Part shown: positions 47,243-59,639 of the stretch, in pieces
Position numbering within the stretch: position 1 is the first letter of the stretch
How the letters are laid out: every line of letters begins with the position of its first letter
Source: Casuarina equisetifolia
Lineage: Eukaryota; Streptophyta; Magnoliopsida; Fagales; Casuarinaceae
Direction: 5' to 3'
Assembly: GCA_028551475.1 (NCBI GenBank)
Contig: CM052362.1
Coordinates: 17,776,021-17,840,020 of the forward strand
Length of the DNA: 64,000 bases
Position numbers and translations under genes: made by a program
The notes under the pieces: generated by a model
Told to the model about the DNA's origin: nothing
What the model saw: the letters and a program-made list of their open reading frames with translations, nothing else
Databases searched by the model: none

Positions 47243-47785
47243 TGTTGATGTAATGGCCTTGTATGCAGTGTAGACCAATTGAAACCAAGCAAGAGGCATC
47301 CTGCCACATCATCAAGGTCACCCAAGTCAGAGAGTTCAAGAGGTTAAAGGTCAAGCATCCATGTAAGCTTTCATAAGGTACAAATTGGAAGGGAACGTAA
47401 AGTCATACATGACAACTATAGGGTCTATGCATGACCTCAACCATGACAATGTTACCCCCTCTACAAGCTACATGGATGGTTATCCTCACCTTACCATGAG
47501 AAACCTTAATGCCGTGTTAGAGGAACCTTCCTCTAGTAAGGTCAGTGGTAAGCTCCATTAAAAAAAAACTCAGTAGGCCTTCTTCTTGAAGGCGTGTAGA
47601 TCACACTTTACAACCACTTTACTGCTTTGTATGTTTTTGCCCAAAGTCTATAAGTAAGACGTATGTTGTTAGAACAACTCACTATCTCTAATGTGAGAAA
47701 CTTTGTAAGGTTGTAAGAGCCATCTTTTGTACTCAATAATATCTATGTGTTAGTGTGTAAATCCATTGTTCTTTGATTTTCTTCT
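47243..47785 (+). repeat. 5' LTR of the copia element (543 bp)
   Basis: It begins TGTTGATGTAATGG and ends in GATTTTCTTCT, aligned with the 3' LTR end. A TATAAGTA element at 47649-47656 is the likely LTR promoter. The terminal CA expected for an LTR is lost. Confidence 0.88.
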
Positions 47786-47798
47786 TAGTATTAAAGCC
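47786..47798 (+). other. Primer-binding site (initiator Met-tRNA type, mutated)
   Basis: TAGTATTAAAGCC lies immediately after the 5' LTR and corresponds to the usual copia sequence TGGTATCAGAGCC with three substitutions. Confidence 0.75.
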
Positions 47799-47831
47799 AT
47801 TTGATTCAACCTTAATATAACACTATACTAC

Positions 47832-48860
47832 ATGTCTCGTAGATCCACATACCCATTTTCGAACTCAGAAAATGTTAGTAACTTGGTGACAATCAAACTC
47901 ACTGAAGGAAACCACCTTCCATGGATGGTTCAAATGAAATCCCTTACACAAACTCAAAAACTGATCGAATTTATCACTAAGACTATATCATTACCACTCG
48001 ATACTATTACTACAAATGCTGATAAAGAAGAGGCAAACCTAGACTATGAAGCCTAGATTCAAAGCGATGCTTTAGTTAAATCTTAGATAACAAGCAAGTT
48101 ATTAGAAGAAGCTTTAGGACGCATCTTTGAGCTAGATATTGAAGCTCTAGTATGGGAAGCTCTTGCAAATCATTTTGCACAAAAGACTAAAACACAAGAA
48201 TTTGATTTATTATTTCAAATCAATAACTTGAACAAGGAAGGAAAACAACTACCTATTTTCCTCTCCAAATTCAAAGGACTTTTAAATCAACTCAGCTTCA
48301 TTGGATGACCTTTCACAGACTTTGCCAAAACATTTCTTCTTCTTGAAATTTTAGGAGAAGACTATGAAGCTTTCAAAACTATAATATTTTATCCTCCAAT
48401 ATCATATTTCAGTGAAGTAGTTTCCTAACTTCAAGCTTATGAAGCTTGACACCAATGTTACGTGTCCAACAAAGTTAGCATACCAAATGAAAATATAACG
48501 TTTGTAGCTTAAGAGAATGGAAAAAGAGGTTGAGGACCTGGATGCAGTAAAGGCTCGTTCTTTTATTCCCAAGGAAGGGATTTTAATTGTTGCCATCTTC
48601 AATAGAGAAATACAATGGTAAAATTAGGTAAATTTGCAAAACAAAACTAAAGGTAATAATTTTGTTAATTTCAAAAATCATCCAATTATTACTTGTCAAA
48701 TATGCAGTAAAAGAGGACAAATTGGTTTGGAATGTTGGAAACACTTTGACCATTCCTTCCAAAGTGAGGAAATTCCTAAGGCTTTAGCAACACTTCAAAT
48801 AATGGATCAAAACAAAGAAGAACGAGTGGTCGACTTAGAAGCTACCTCACATTGTTAACA
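47832..48860 (+). pseudogene. Copia gag and start of protease, broken
   Basis: The region opens with a readable gag N-terminus (LTEGNHLPWMVQMKSL). It runs through several in-frame stops over the capsid part. A degenerate zinc knuckle (CQICSKRGQIGLEC, lacking its His) lies at about 48690-48735. The protease start DLEATSH replaces the usual D-T/S-G-A motif. Not functional. Confidence 0.8.
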
Positions 48861-49149
48861 ATCCAAGTAAACTTAATATCTTTCTACATTATAAAGGTTC
48901 ATATGGGATAATGATTGGAAATGGGCAAAATATACCAACCACCCATACTAGAATAACAAATCTTGGCAATGAAAAATTAAAATTAATTCAATTCTAGTTT
49001 CCCCATGATATAACTCAAAATTTGTTGTCCATATCAAAATTAACTAATGATTACCCCACCTTAGTGTTTGACAAAACCTTTTTTGTGGTAAAGGACATAG
49101 TTACTTAGGAAACACTTCTCAAAGGACATAGGAAAGGAGATATGTATGT

Positions 49150-49840
49150 ACTACCAATCAAACAGGAACAAGCCCTATTTTCTTTGCATCAACAAAGCAT
49201 AGATGGCAATACATGGCATAAGAGATTAGGACATTCTAATCTTTGTATTTTGAAATATCTATCAAAACAAAAATGTATAAATTAATGGTGAACTTCTAGT
49301 CTCATGTCAAAAATGTCAGGAAAATAAAAGTCATCATCTACCTTTTTCATACTCAATAAATAAATCAAGTTGTCCATTAGAAAAGATTCATAGTGATCTT
49401 TAGGGACCTTCACCCACAACATCTTGTCAAGGCTTTCTATACTATATAATATTGATTGATGACTACACCAAATTTTCTTGGATTTATCCTATTAAAAGAA
49501 AATTAGAATTTTATCAAACATTTGCAATGCTTTAAACTATGGTAAAACATTAATTTAATGCAAAGATTAAAATCATGCAATATAATAATGGAGGTGAATA
49601 TATTAGCAACGAATAAGCAGAAAATTTAACCAAATATGACATAATTCAAAAAATTTCTTGTCCTTGTACACCTTAATAAAATGGAATCATAGAATGAAAA
49701 CACAAACATATATCAAAACTCGGCAAGACAATGATGAACCATGCAAAACTACCTCATAAATACTGGACGGAAGCTGTCTTAATTGCAATATACACAATAA
49801 ACCGATTACTTACAATAATCTTAGGAAATAAATCCCCTTA
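49150..49840 (+). pseudogene. Copia integrase region, broken
   Basis: The GAG-pre-integrase zinc-binding part is seen around 49215 (WHKRLGHSN). The catalytic core is readable from about 49380 (IHSDL, then LIDDYTKFSW) to about 49800 (YWTEAVLIAIYTINR). Multiple stops interrupt it. Confidence 0.8.
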
Positions 49841-50799
49841 TTAATTATTGTATAATCAGAAACCAAATAATGGTACGTTAAGAGTCTTTGGTTTACAATG
49901 TTTTCCTTGCCTTTGGTCCATCATAACAAACAAACTATCTACAAGATCAATTGCCTACGTTTTCTTTGCTGCTTTTATCTTGAAACTGGTAGAATCTTTA
50001 TATCCAATCATATCATCTTCCAAAAACAAATTTTTCCATTCCAAAAGGACAAGTTAAATGAACTTCAACTTGAAGATCTTAGAAACACAGATTTCATGCC
50101 GCAAGATTAGTTTAAGGATATTGAAGAACAACTTAAATTTACCATAACTTCAGAGGATGACATCATAACTACAAGGTATTACCAAAATAAAACAAAAGAA
50201 AAAAAATATAAAAAGTAGTGGATTTTGAGGAAACAACAAACCGAATGGACGAAAATCATGGGTCTTTGGTAAATTAAACATAAAACATATCAAAAAACAA
50301 TCTTTAATAGATACAAAAACCCATCTTATCTTAGTCTAAAAATATGCATGCAACAAGAACCAGTGAAGAAGGTAGACAAGTCCTAACCTCACAAGAACAC
50401 ACATGTGATAAAATACCTCAGCTGATTCCTACAAACACAACACCACATTAGTTGCAAGCCTCAGAACCTACACATGAAGTCACCCACTATATAGATGATG
50501 AAGGAATTCATAATCGACCAATGACATTATCATCTATAAGAATGATGAAACAACCTCTACTTTAGACTTGGATGATGATGCATGGGATGATCAAAGTCTA
50601 GATTTTTCTCACTCTAAGGACATGGAAGAAAGGAGTCCACCCATTATGTTGTCTCTTCCCTTTTAAAGCAAATTTCACCTTTAACCAATTCTACATTAAA
50701 AGAAAAAAATCAACTCCCACATTCTCACACCATGATAACTCGAAGTTAAGTGGGTGTTCTCAAGCCAATCCTACATTATGCCATGCATATTGTGCACTC

Positions 50800-51640
50800 C
50801 ATACCAGCCATTCCTTCATCTTTCATTGAAGCTCTCACACTTCTTAATTGGAAAGGTGCAATGGAAAATGCAATATGGGCTCTAAGATAGATCTTTACTT
50901 GGTTATTTGTGCTAAGACACTACACTATAAATGTTGTTGGTTGTAAGTGGGTGTTCAAACCCAAACTTGCAGTTAATGGAAGCCTTGAGAGGCTAAAGGT
51001 GTGTTTAGTTGCTAAAGGATATAATCAAAAGCCTAGAGTGAATTATGTTGATACCTACAACTTAATGGTGAAATTAACAACAATTAGACTCATCCTTACC
51101 TTAGCCATTATCTAGAGGTAGGGCGATAAAGTAGTACAATGTTGATAATGCCTTCTTGCATGGACAACTCAAAGAAGCGATGTTTATGGAGCAACCAAAT
51201 GGATTTCATGATTTATAAAGGCTAAGACATGTTTGTGCACTTGATCTCTCCTCATACAATCTAAAGCAAAGCCCACAAGCATGGTTTTAGAAGTTGTCAA
51301 AATACCTACTCAATCGGGACTTTAGTTGTTGTCCATATGATGCCTCCTTATTTGTCTCCAATGTGAAGGAATGCATGTTTGGATCTTAGTCTATGTGAAT
51401 GACTTGGTTGTGATAGGTAACTTCTTTTATCATATAACTAACTTTGTTGATTGTCTATTTGAAATGTTTTCGATTAAGGATCTAGGGGACTTGTGCTTTT
51501 TTCTAGGAATGCAAATCCATCAAAGCACAAATGACTTATTTCTCTTACAAGAGGATTATGGATTAGACATTTTGCGACATGCAAAAATGATCCATTACAA
51601 ACTAGTTCCCACACCAATGTCCATTAAGCAATAATTGATA
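50800..51640 (+). pseudogene. Copia reverse transcriptase, broken, active site altered
   Basis: Readable blocks include VVGCKWVFK, LVAKGYNQKP, DNAFLHGQLKEAMFMEQPNGF and LVYVNDLVVIGN (about 51390). The second block set needs frame changes and stop read-through. The first catalytic Asp of the YVDD pair is Asn. Confidence 0.82.
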
Positions 51641-51889
51641 GTAAATAATGAAGAGATGTTCGCACATCCAACCTTCTTTTGAAGTTTACATGGAGACTTA
51701 CAATACACGACCATAATAAGGCTAGACTTAACCTTCCCAGTAAACAAACTCTGTCAAAAGATGTCCAATCCAACACTGCAAGACTTTCATGATCTGAATT
51801 GCATCTTGTGTTATCTTTAAGGCATAATCAAACACGGGTTAAAGATACTGAATCAAAGCAATGCAAATTTATATGGCTAATAGATTAAA

Positions 51890-52310
51890 TTTGGGTGGGA
51901 TACACTGATTCTTGAAAACCCACTACCAAATTTTGTCTCTTTATCGAAACCAACTCCATTTCATGGTATTCTAGAAAGCAAGGTGTTATTGCTTGATCCT
52001 CTACTGAAGTAGAATACAAAGCTTTGGTCGAAGGAACTATAGAGGTAGTTTGGGTCTTACACTTGCTAAGGTTCCTAAATGTAAGTCAATCTACTCCTAT
52101 AAAGCTTTATTATGATAACCCTATTGCTCTATACATGAGTGTAAATCCCACTCAACACAATTGCATAAAGCACATGGACATTGATTTCCATTTTGTAAGG
52201 GAGAAAGTGACACAAGGAACCATAGTCATAGTTTACATCCCATCTTCTTAACAATTGGCAAACTTATTTACTAAACCTCTATTTCAAGTTGCATACAAAG
52301 CCATAAGAAC
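51890..52310 (+). pseudogene. Copia RNase H domain, broken
   Basis: It contains SSTEVEYKAL, YYDNPIALYMSVNP and HMDIDFHFVREKV, then LANLFTKPL, the normal copia C-terminus. A few stops remain. Confidence 0.8.
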
Positions 52311-52346
52311 CAAGCTTGGCGTGATAAAGCCAAGCTTGTGATGGAT

Positions 52347-52884
52347 TGTTGATGTAATGGCTTTATATGTTGTGTAGACCAACGGAAACCAAGCAGAAGG
52401 CATGCTGCACATTATCAAGGTCACCTAAGTTATAGATCTCAAAAGGTTCAAGGTCAAGCTTCCATGTCAACTTTCATAAGGTATGAACTTAAAAGGAATG
52501 TAAAATCATATGTGATAACTACAAGGTTTAAGCATGACCTTAATTATGACAATGTTACCCCTTTTACAACCTACATGGACGACTATCCTCACCTTATTTT
52601 GAAAAACCTTAATGCTATGTAAGAGGAACCTTTCTTTAGTAAGGTTAGTGGTTAGCTCCACAAGAAAAAGAAACTCAACATCTCCTTGAAGATGTGCATA
52701 TCACACTTTACAACCACTTTACTACTTTGCTTATTTTTATCCAAAGTTTATAAGTAAGACATATGCTATTAAAGCAACTCACTATCTTTAACATGAAAAA
52801 CTTTGTAAGGCATAAAAGTCATATTTTGTACTCAATAATGTCTACGTGTTACTGTGTAAATATGTTGTTTTTTGATTTTCTTTT
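52347..52884 (+). repeat. 3' LTR of the copia element (538 bp)
   Basis: It begins TGTTGATGTAATGG and ends GATTTTCTTTT directly before the target duplication GTTGG. It aligns over its full length with the 5' LTR, with many substitutions. Confidence 0.88.
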
Positions 52885-53275
52885 GTTGGCACCAACCAAC
52901 TTTCCTTGGCTAGGAGGCCATGGTTATCGCCATGGCAAGCTGTTCAATTTTATAGCTATTTCAACCACATAGTAACCTTTTGTCAAGAATAGTTTAGCCT
53001 GAATTTTGTTTTCCCCACAAACCAAGCCCAACATTATCCTAGTTAACCCAATTTTCCTCTAATCCATTGTGCATTCCAAGCCAAGCATCCCCAATTGAAT
53101 TATTTGGTTCCATTCATTATTAGTAGGATCAAGGATACTTCCAACAAGAAATATATCAAAGAGTTGGCGCTAGGCTAGCCGAAAATCAAATTTTATTAAA
53201 AGCTTAGTCTTAAAATTTTGGAAAAATTAGCTTTTTATGATTACAATAGCAATAATCTAACAAAAGAGGTATTCT

Positions 53276-53600
53276 GAGTGGGTTCAATGGACAATGGGGA
53301 TGGAATAGCTGTTAGGTGGCTAGGACACCCTATTTATAAAGATAAAGAAGGACATGAACTTTTTGTATGTCTTATGCTTACTTTTTATCCACAAACCTAC
53401 ACCCTCTTAATAGCAATCATCCAATAAATGGGGATATTTTGAATGGGTTCAATGGATAATGGGGATGGAATAGCTATTGGGTGGCTAGGACACCCTATTT
53501 TTAGAGATAAAGAAGGACATGAACTTTTTATACATCTTATGCCTACTTTTTATCCACAAACCTAACCCCTCTCCTCCCGCCCTGCCCCCCTTTTTCAACA
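53276..53600. repeat. Two-copy tandem repeat, 165-bp period
   Basis: The block starting GGTTCAATGGACAATGGGG (53281) recurs at 53446 with few changes. The copies share GGTGGCTAGGACACCCTAT and CTTACTTTTTATCCACAAACC-like segments. Confidence 0.88.
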
Positions 53601-54881
53601 CACATTCATTCTTAAGTCCACTATGTTTCTCCCATTTATTTTTCAACACCTCTTTCTCATGCCCATTACCTATGACAAGCCTATATGCTAATTTACCACC
53701 ACTTGTAGCCCAACATGCTCCTACACTTTCCCTTTCCTTCCTTTTTGGATGTTGCCTCATAGAATTTAGACTTAGGTCCTTCCCACCATGTCACCAATAC
53801 CATTGTTGTGTTATTAAGTGTTATCCATACATGGATCTTAATAGCTCATTGTGAGAGGTGGCATATTTCTATCCATCATTTACATAGGTATTATTAAGTC
53901 CTCATCTTTCCATCTTTTTAATGTTTTCATAGTGCCTCTTATTACAAAAATTTATTATTTATTTATAAGTTTGCTCTGGACAATTCTTGTGTTTCTTATT
54001 TTCATTCACTTATTTTTGGCCTATACCTTTGCATACCAGTTATATTTTGCTTCACAATTAAATATTACAGTCTCTATCACATTTTGCTATCCAGCATTAC
54101 TCCATCTCCTTTCGCATTTACTATATCACCACTAGTTAGGTTACACCTTGTTTGTTGCATTGTTTTGTCATTTGCTATCAATATTATCAACTTTACTAGC
54201 TCTTTTTTCTCCCTTGTGTATGTGTGCTCTTAGTAAGGGTCCATGCATTCTTTGTCCCTCTACCTACTATAGGTCTTTTGCTTTCTTTCAATTGGTCTAC
54301 TTTGATGTTTGAGAACTTCACTTGCAATTTCCTTTCATAACAATAAATATTATGTGTATTTTATTGACAACTTTTTCAAATTTTTTTGGTTTTATTATTT
54401 TTTCACTCATTCTTAATTCCGTAATATTTTTATTTCTTTTTATAAGCTTGTAAGAAATTAGTTACGACATAAACGACAAGCTATTTATTAATCAAACTCC
54501 TCCATCTTGCATGACCACTAATCTACATACTTGTCTTATTCTCCCAACAGTTGGCATGAATATCAATCTATCTTTATTGATAGAAATATGTCATAAATTT
54601 CACTAGGGTAAATTATATATTCAGCGTTTAAGAGAAAAAGACAAATCTAGGTACAATTGCTTAATGATAATTTATACTTTATAAATTCTTTTGGGTTGAA
54701 TATTAACACCTCAAATAAAAAATGTGCTCGATGCCTGTAAGAGTATCTACTTATCTCCCCTTCGTGCTTTACACGAAAATAAGGATATTAAGCGTCATTC
54801 CCGCCGAGAGACTGCCAACATGGAGGCACGTTTCGGGATGTTAAGTGGGCGACCCGGCCCTTAAAATCTGTCTCAGGTCTC

Positions 54882-54900
54882 CTCTCTCTCTCTCTCTCTC
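54882..54900. repeat. (CT)n microsatellite in the 5' leader of the small membrane protein gene
   Basis: A perfect CT run about 50 bp before the start codon, typical of plant 5' UTR pyrimidine tracts. Confidence 0.9.
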
Positions 54901-54947
54901 GCTGTCTCTGCTCACACACTGAAGAAAGAGGAAGCCAGACGCACGGA

Positions 54948-55312
54948 ATGGCAACGGTAACAGCTAGGGTTTCGTTCCGCATAGTTATGGCCGTCCTCTT
55001 AATCCTCGTCCTCTTCTACGTCGGCCGCCCGCTCTATTGGAAGATCTCTGCTACCATCCACGACATCCGCAACAATAAACAGACCGTCAAGCAAGGTGTG
55101 AAATCTATTATCTGTCTCTAGCTTTCTCTCCGCTCTAAGCGCTGTTGTTTCTACCCATCATTTTCCCTTTCTCTTGCCTAAAACACTGTTTCGGTGATCC
55201 AGGCCTCTCCCAGATCGTTCTGGAAGCCCAGAAAACCGTCGGCTGGTACCACGATGAGTCGGACTCTGGCGCCGTCAGCAATCGTCGTCTGCTGCATAAG
55301 CTTTTCTTATAA
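54948..55312 (+). CDS. Small single-pass membrane protein of unknown function, 2 exons, 85 aa
   Basis: Exons are 54948-55095 and 55203-55312 with a GT-AG intron splitting a Gly codon, ending in TAA. The protein begins MATVTARVSFR and has one hydrophobic segment at about residues 12-26 (IVMAVLLILVLFYVG). A charged helical region (ATIHDIRNNKQTVKQG) and a tail with GWYHDESDSGAVSNRR follow. It looks like a conserved plant uncharacterised protein. The N-terminal position of the segment allows either a signal anchor or an uncleaved signal. It may correspond to the gene following ERD6-like 16 in Arabidopsis, but I am not sure of that locus. No function can be assigned. Confidence 0.8.
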
Positions 55313-58300
55313 AATAATGGTAGATCCGGTGGCAATTCTAGGAGGATTCCTGATGGCATTGCAATATTTCGGGTACGGTCGTGTAATAATAGGATTTGTA
55401 ACGGTGAATACGGATCTAGGGCATATTTCTCAAATTTTTGTAGTATGTAAGGGTCTATAAATCAATAATGTGATCGCTGATATGAGAAGTTGATGGATTT
55501 TCCGAATTTGTTGAAATATCCTCATCTGGTAGTGAAAAAAGTGGTGTCGATTTTAGGGACGAATTTTATATTATCCACTGTTTCTTGCACTGTGCTAAGC
55601 TAATCTGAGATTCTTTAATTTAGGGATAGAGATGGAAGGAAGTTTTTTCGCAGACCTTTCCTATATTTGCATTTAGTACCTCTAGAGGAGAGTTCATGTC
55701 TCGTGACTCACGAGCTCTGGATCATCCGGATTTTTCTTGTTCTCGTCAAAGATTTGCAAGATCCAAAAAACTGAATTCAGTAAAGGGCGAGCATCCGTTA
55801 CACTGTCAGTTTTTAAAAGCAGAATCGGAAACGTAACAGAATAATTTGGGGACTTAGCTGTGCAAAGTCTGCCAAGAAAATATCTTCAATATCGATGTCC
55901 TAAGGAAAAAGGTGCTGCTGGGCTTTGCCCAATGGGCTCTTCTATTTGGAGATTTTTTTGTGTGGCCTAACCATATAAGTGTTTTATCACATATGAATTC
56001 CGTGGAAATTGGACTGTGGAAGATAATGGTTCGTAAGACCCATTTCATCTACTTCAAAAACTCATTATTACATTGGTAATCCATAGCTTATCATATTGCA
56101 CATTTATTGATCTTAAGCAACGGGAGTGAAAATAATGTTGGTTCTTCGTTATGTCGTGTCAAGTGTAAAACGGGGGATCAAGTATGCAGGCCGAAGCCCA
56201 CTACTAGTAGTTTCTCAAACTTCAAATGTTTCCCCGAAATTTCACCCAAAGGTCACATTTGGGACATCAACATAGGGAATTAAACTGGCCAATGTACCAA
56301 TAGCTAAGGTAGAAAGATCTCAACTGCACCAATAGGAAACTGAGTGACAAAAGCTTCTTCAATTTAAATTCAATTCTGTGCTAGAGATAAATACCTAATC
56401 CTAACAAAGGAGAAAAAGGCTTCCTTTTTTTACATCTCAATATTTTTCTTCAATAATCTCCTTTTCTCAATCCTAAGTCTTATATTACTATTTCTTTAAA
56501 AAAAATAAGTTGTTTTATTTAAAAGACAAAAAGGTTAAAGACTAACTCTGTATTGTCCCTCCTTATTGTGACAATAATCTCAAAATTTCTTTTAGGATTA
56601 CGTCATTTCAACAATATATACTTTATGTTTTGCCCCCAAAAAAATTCTGCCTCCTTCACCTACAAAAGGTCATTACAGTAGATATACATTGACACTTCCG
56701 CCCTCAACCACCGAGTCTTAAGAGTTTTGGTCTGAGCACCATCTTTTGCTTTGGTTCAACATAGGCCTTTTTGAGAGTCAGACCTAATAAAAAATGGATT
56801 GAAAAGTCAAACTGGAAAATTCGATCATCTTCGATCGCCATGATTGCAGCAAGACTTGACTTTCTAGGGGTCCCTTTGTCCACCTACTTACCCTTTTGGA
56901 CAGGAAAACATAATTGATTGGCCTTCGTTCCACGTGCTTCCCTTTCTCCACCACCATCTTCCTAATCTCAGCCTCTTCGCTTGTCATACCAAACTTGAAA
57001 GAAAAAAAGAGTGAGACCCACAGACTCAAGCCTGAGATAGTAAAAGCAGTGGGCCTTAGTTTAATCCCTTTGTCAAAAGCGAAATTGTGGATCCTTAGAA
57101 GTGCTTACCCTAATGGTCACTAATTAGAACTGGGATCCTTTTCAGACAAATACTTGATGGCCATGGTTGTTCTAAAACACAGCTCGATGGGATCGACATG
57201 CGTAGAGAGCAAAAAACTTCAATATCATAGTGGACACGATATAGCTTAACAGATTAGATTCCCTCTCATATGCAATCTTTTTCTAATGATTTTATGGTAG
57301 ATTTGATTCACAGAACGGGAAAAGAGATCTAATAACTCGAGAAGGTGATTCTTTGTTGTCCATTGTAACAGTTATATTTATGATAATGTAGACAAAACTG
57401 AATGTCGAAGACAATAGACCATGGATGCTTTAATTTCTCTTTATCTAGTTCCATTATTAGAGTGAAAATTGCAAATTTAGTGATTAATAGCACACAATTA
57501 ATCACTAACTTTGCAATTTGTTCGTAATAATGATGTCTTGTTGTCATTAAATATTATGATCAGATGATAAGGTTTCTGGATTCATTTGACAAAGGGTATC
57601 CATAAAGTAGAAGCCCACAAGTAAAAGGAAACACAAAATAGTCAGGTTCAGGACATCAGTGGCGTGCTCATCTATCTCACAAGCTCTGCTATTGCACATA
57701 GCCTCCTTCCCGTCTTTATCTTTGCGGAAAATAGTCAGATTTCATTACGATCTTCTCCATTCACGTTTAAGTATGCACCACTTTTTGTAGATGCCTTTAT
57801 CTTGTCAAGCAATTCAAAGTCTTGTCCGGTTGTCAATCTTGAAAGAGAACTATAAGCACTAAAGAAAGAAAGAGGAAGACCAAAATGAGTCATGATCTAC
57901 CAATTGCCGTTTAGTCTAATTGATGGACTGCTTAAAATATATGTTGCCGACAGGAGTCTCACTACGCACAACATCAAGTTTCCTTCTTACCAAAAACCTT
58001 CAAGTTTAATGCTTAAAGTGGATCACCTAATTGAACTTTTTCAAAATTCAACGTTGCATTTAGTATTCGGGGAGTCCCGCGAAGATATATCATCATTGCC
58101 GGCATAATAAACAGCCTGTTCTTCAGTGACCAAAATTTTCCACGTTGCAATGACGACACATTCTTTTATCACTCAAATGGTCAAGTTTTTCTTCCCCCTT
58201 TTTCTTTTGAGCAAAGTGTCCTTTTTTTATTATCTGAGCTGCCTCAATCTAGAAACTGTATATCGAACCAACGAGTGCTGCTGTTTTTGCAATGGGGTGT

Positions 58301-58436
58301 TTCTTTAAACCCAGTGTTATAAAATAGCCTTCAACATAATCATGGTTTGCTCGAACAATTCCTTTTAGAACTTAGACCTAGGAATCATCTTTTGGGCTCG
58401 AAGTCCTCCGCGTGCTCGTCCTCCGCGTGCTCGTCC

Positions 58437-58486
58437 AAAGGCTAGGGGTAACCTCCCCTATGTCCAAAGCTTTGCCCCTAGCCTTT
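58437..58486. repeat. 12-bp inverted repeat with 26-nt loop
   Basis: AAAGGCTAGGGG at 58437-58448 pairs with CCCCTAGCCTTT at 58475-58486. Directly upstream a 15-bp unit GTCCTCCGCGTGCTC is present twice (58403-58432). The group is far more GC-rich than its surroundings. Confidence 0.8.
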
Positions 58487-58688
58487 ACGTAGTGGGAGGC
58501 CAATCAAACAGTACCTACGAGCATAATGGTTTCTTTTATCAGCACATTTGCTTCAGCGGAAGCTGTTCGCAGTTCACTACTCCTCCCATAATTTACTGGT
58601 TTTCTTCTCTTTAAATAAATATTTTCCATTATTATACGCCGATCATTATTGATGTGGACCAGTAACCAAACCCCACCCCAATAAATGC

Positions 58689-58715
58689 TTTTTTATTTTA
58701 TTTTATTTTATTTTT
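58689..58715. repeat. (TTTTA)n microsatellite
   Basis: Repeated TTTTA units in AT-rich spacer, slightly imperfect at the ends. Confidence 0.85.
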
Positions 58716-59639
58716 TATGTAGTGGTGATATTGGGACCTAATCCTTATGATTCCTTTAGTTAATATGAAAACATCATTTGTAGTTATATAAGAACAACCA
58801 TTGTTTCTATTTCTTTTCTTTGTTTTTTTTTTTGATAAAAAGATAAGTTTACATTAATAAAAATTAAGAGACATAAGTATTAGCATAAAAATTAATAAAT
58901 ATTACTATTGGCATAAAGAGGCAAGAAGAAAAACAGAGTTTGGTGGGTTTTATGGTTTGGTTTGACTAAGTGAGTGGAAACATGAAAGTGTAGTAATGTA
59001 AAGCAAAAATTGGATGTTGGTAAGGTATGTAAGTGCAAGGGAAGCAAATATAAAATGAAGTACAGAGGTGAGATAAAAAGCAGAAGAGAGAAAAATGGAT
59101 TCCATGAACGCAGGGCCATTGGCCCTGCTGCAACTACACAAAGCCGAACATGGCTTTGGTGTTGTGATTGATTGGATTGAATTAGGATTACATGAGGCTT
59201 GCAAGAGGTTTGTTTGTTTGTTTTTATTTTTTTATGCTTTCTCCTAGACAAGCCATGCCATGCCATTATATAGGTATTCTAGCATGCTTGTCACTTCCAA
59301 GTAATTGCTAGAAAGTTTACATGTGGATTTTACATAAAGTTAAAGGTAATTGTCTGGTCTTCACTCCTCCTTCACTTTCTTTTTTTGCATCCTTTATATC
59401 TTGACTTTCTTGTCCATTAACTTGTGAGTAGGTGTAGGGCTGTATGCTTTTCCATGTTCTGCAGCATGACTTTTCAGGCTTGAGACTTGTTGTCCAAGAC
59501 TAGGAGACTTTGATGTCTCATGTTGGCCTTCATACAACGTGTGTGCCAACTCACCATCTTCATGCATGAACTTGGAGAATGTTGATGTTTTAACAAAGCA
59601 CACCTAAGAAGAGAATGTCCACAGAGAAAAGGAAGTCAA

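Larger units (their letters stand above)
47238..52889 (+). mobile_element. Decayed Ty1/copia LTR retrotransposon with 5-bp target site duplication
   Basis: The target duplication GTTGG is present at 47238-47242 and 52885-52889, bracketing an element of about 5.64 kb. Both LTRs begin TGTTGATGTAATGG. The primer-binding site follows the 5' LTR directly. Domain order read across broken frames is gag, zinc knuckle, protease, GAG-pre-integrase, integrase, reverse transcriptase, RNase H, which is the copia order. Every domain is interrupted by stops and shifts, and the RT active site reads YVND instead of YVDD, so the copy cannot be autonomous. The two LTRs differ at many positions (by eye about one in six), indicating an old insertion. 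Confidence 0.93.
52890..54947. other. Intergenic region right of the copia element
   Basis: It holds a two-copy 165-bp tandem repeat (53276-53600) and T-rich sequence with chance open frames (53519-54135). A CT microsatellite precedes the small gene at 54948. No coding similarity was recognised. Confidence 0.5.
55313..59639. other. Intergenic region between the small gene and the second copia remnant
   Basis: No intact gene was recognised. Notable items are a 15-bp tandem duplication next to a 12-bp inverted repeat (58403-58486), a (TTTTA)n run (58689-58715) and a 19-bp palindrome (59110-59128). A minus-strand open frame (59266-58892) is hydrophobic but unrecognised. Confidence 0.5.

Noticed and set aside
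53519-54135. Long hydrophobic open frames in T-rich DNA
   Set aside because: T-rich sequence gives Phe/Leu/Ile-rich frames by chance. No motif, start context or splice structure supports a gene.
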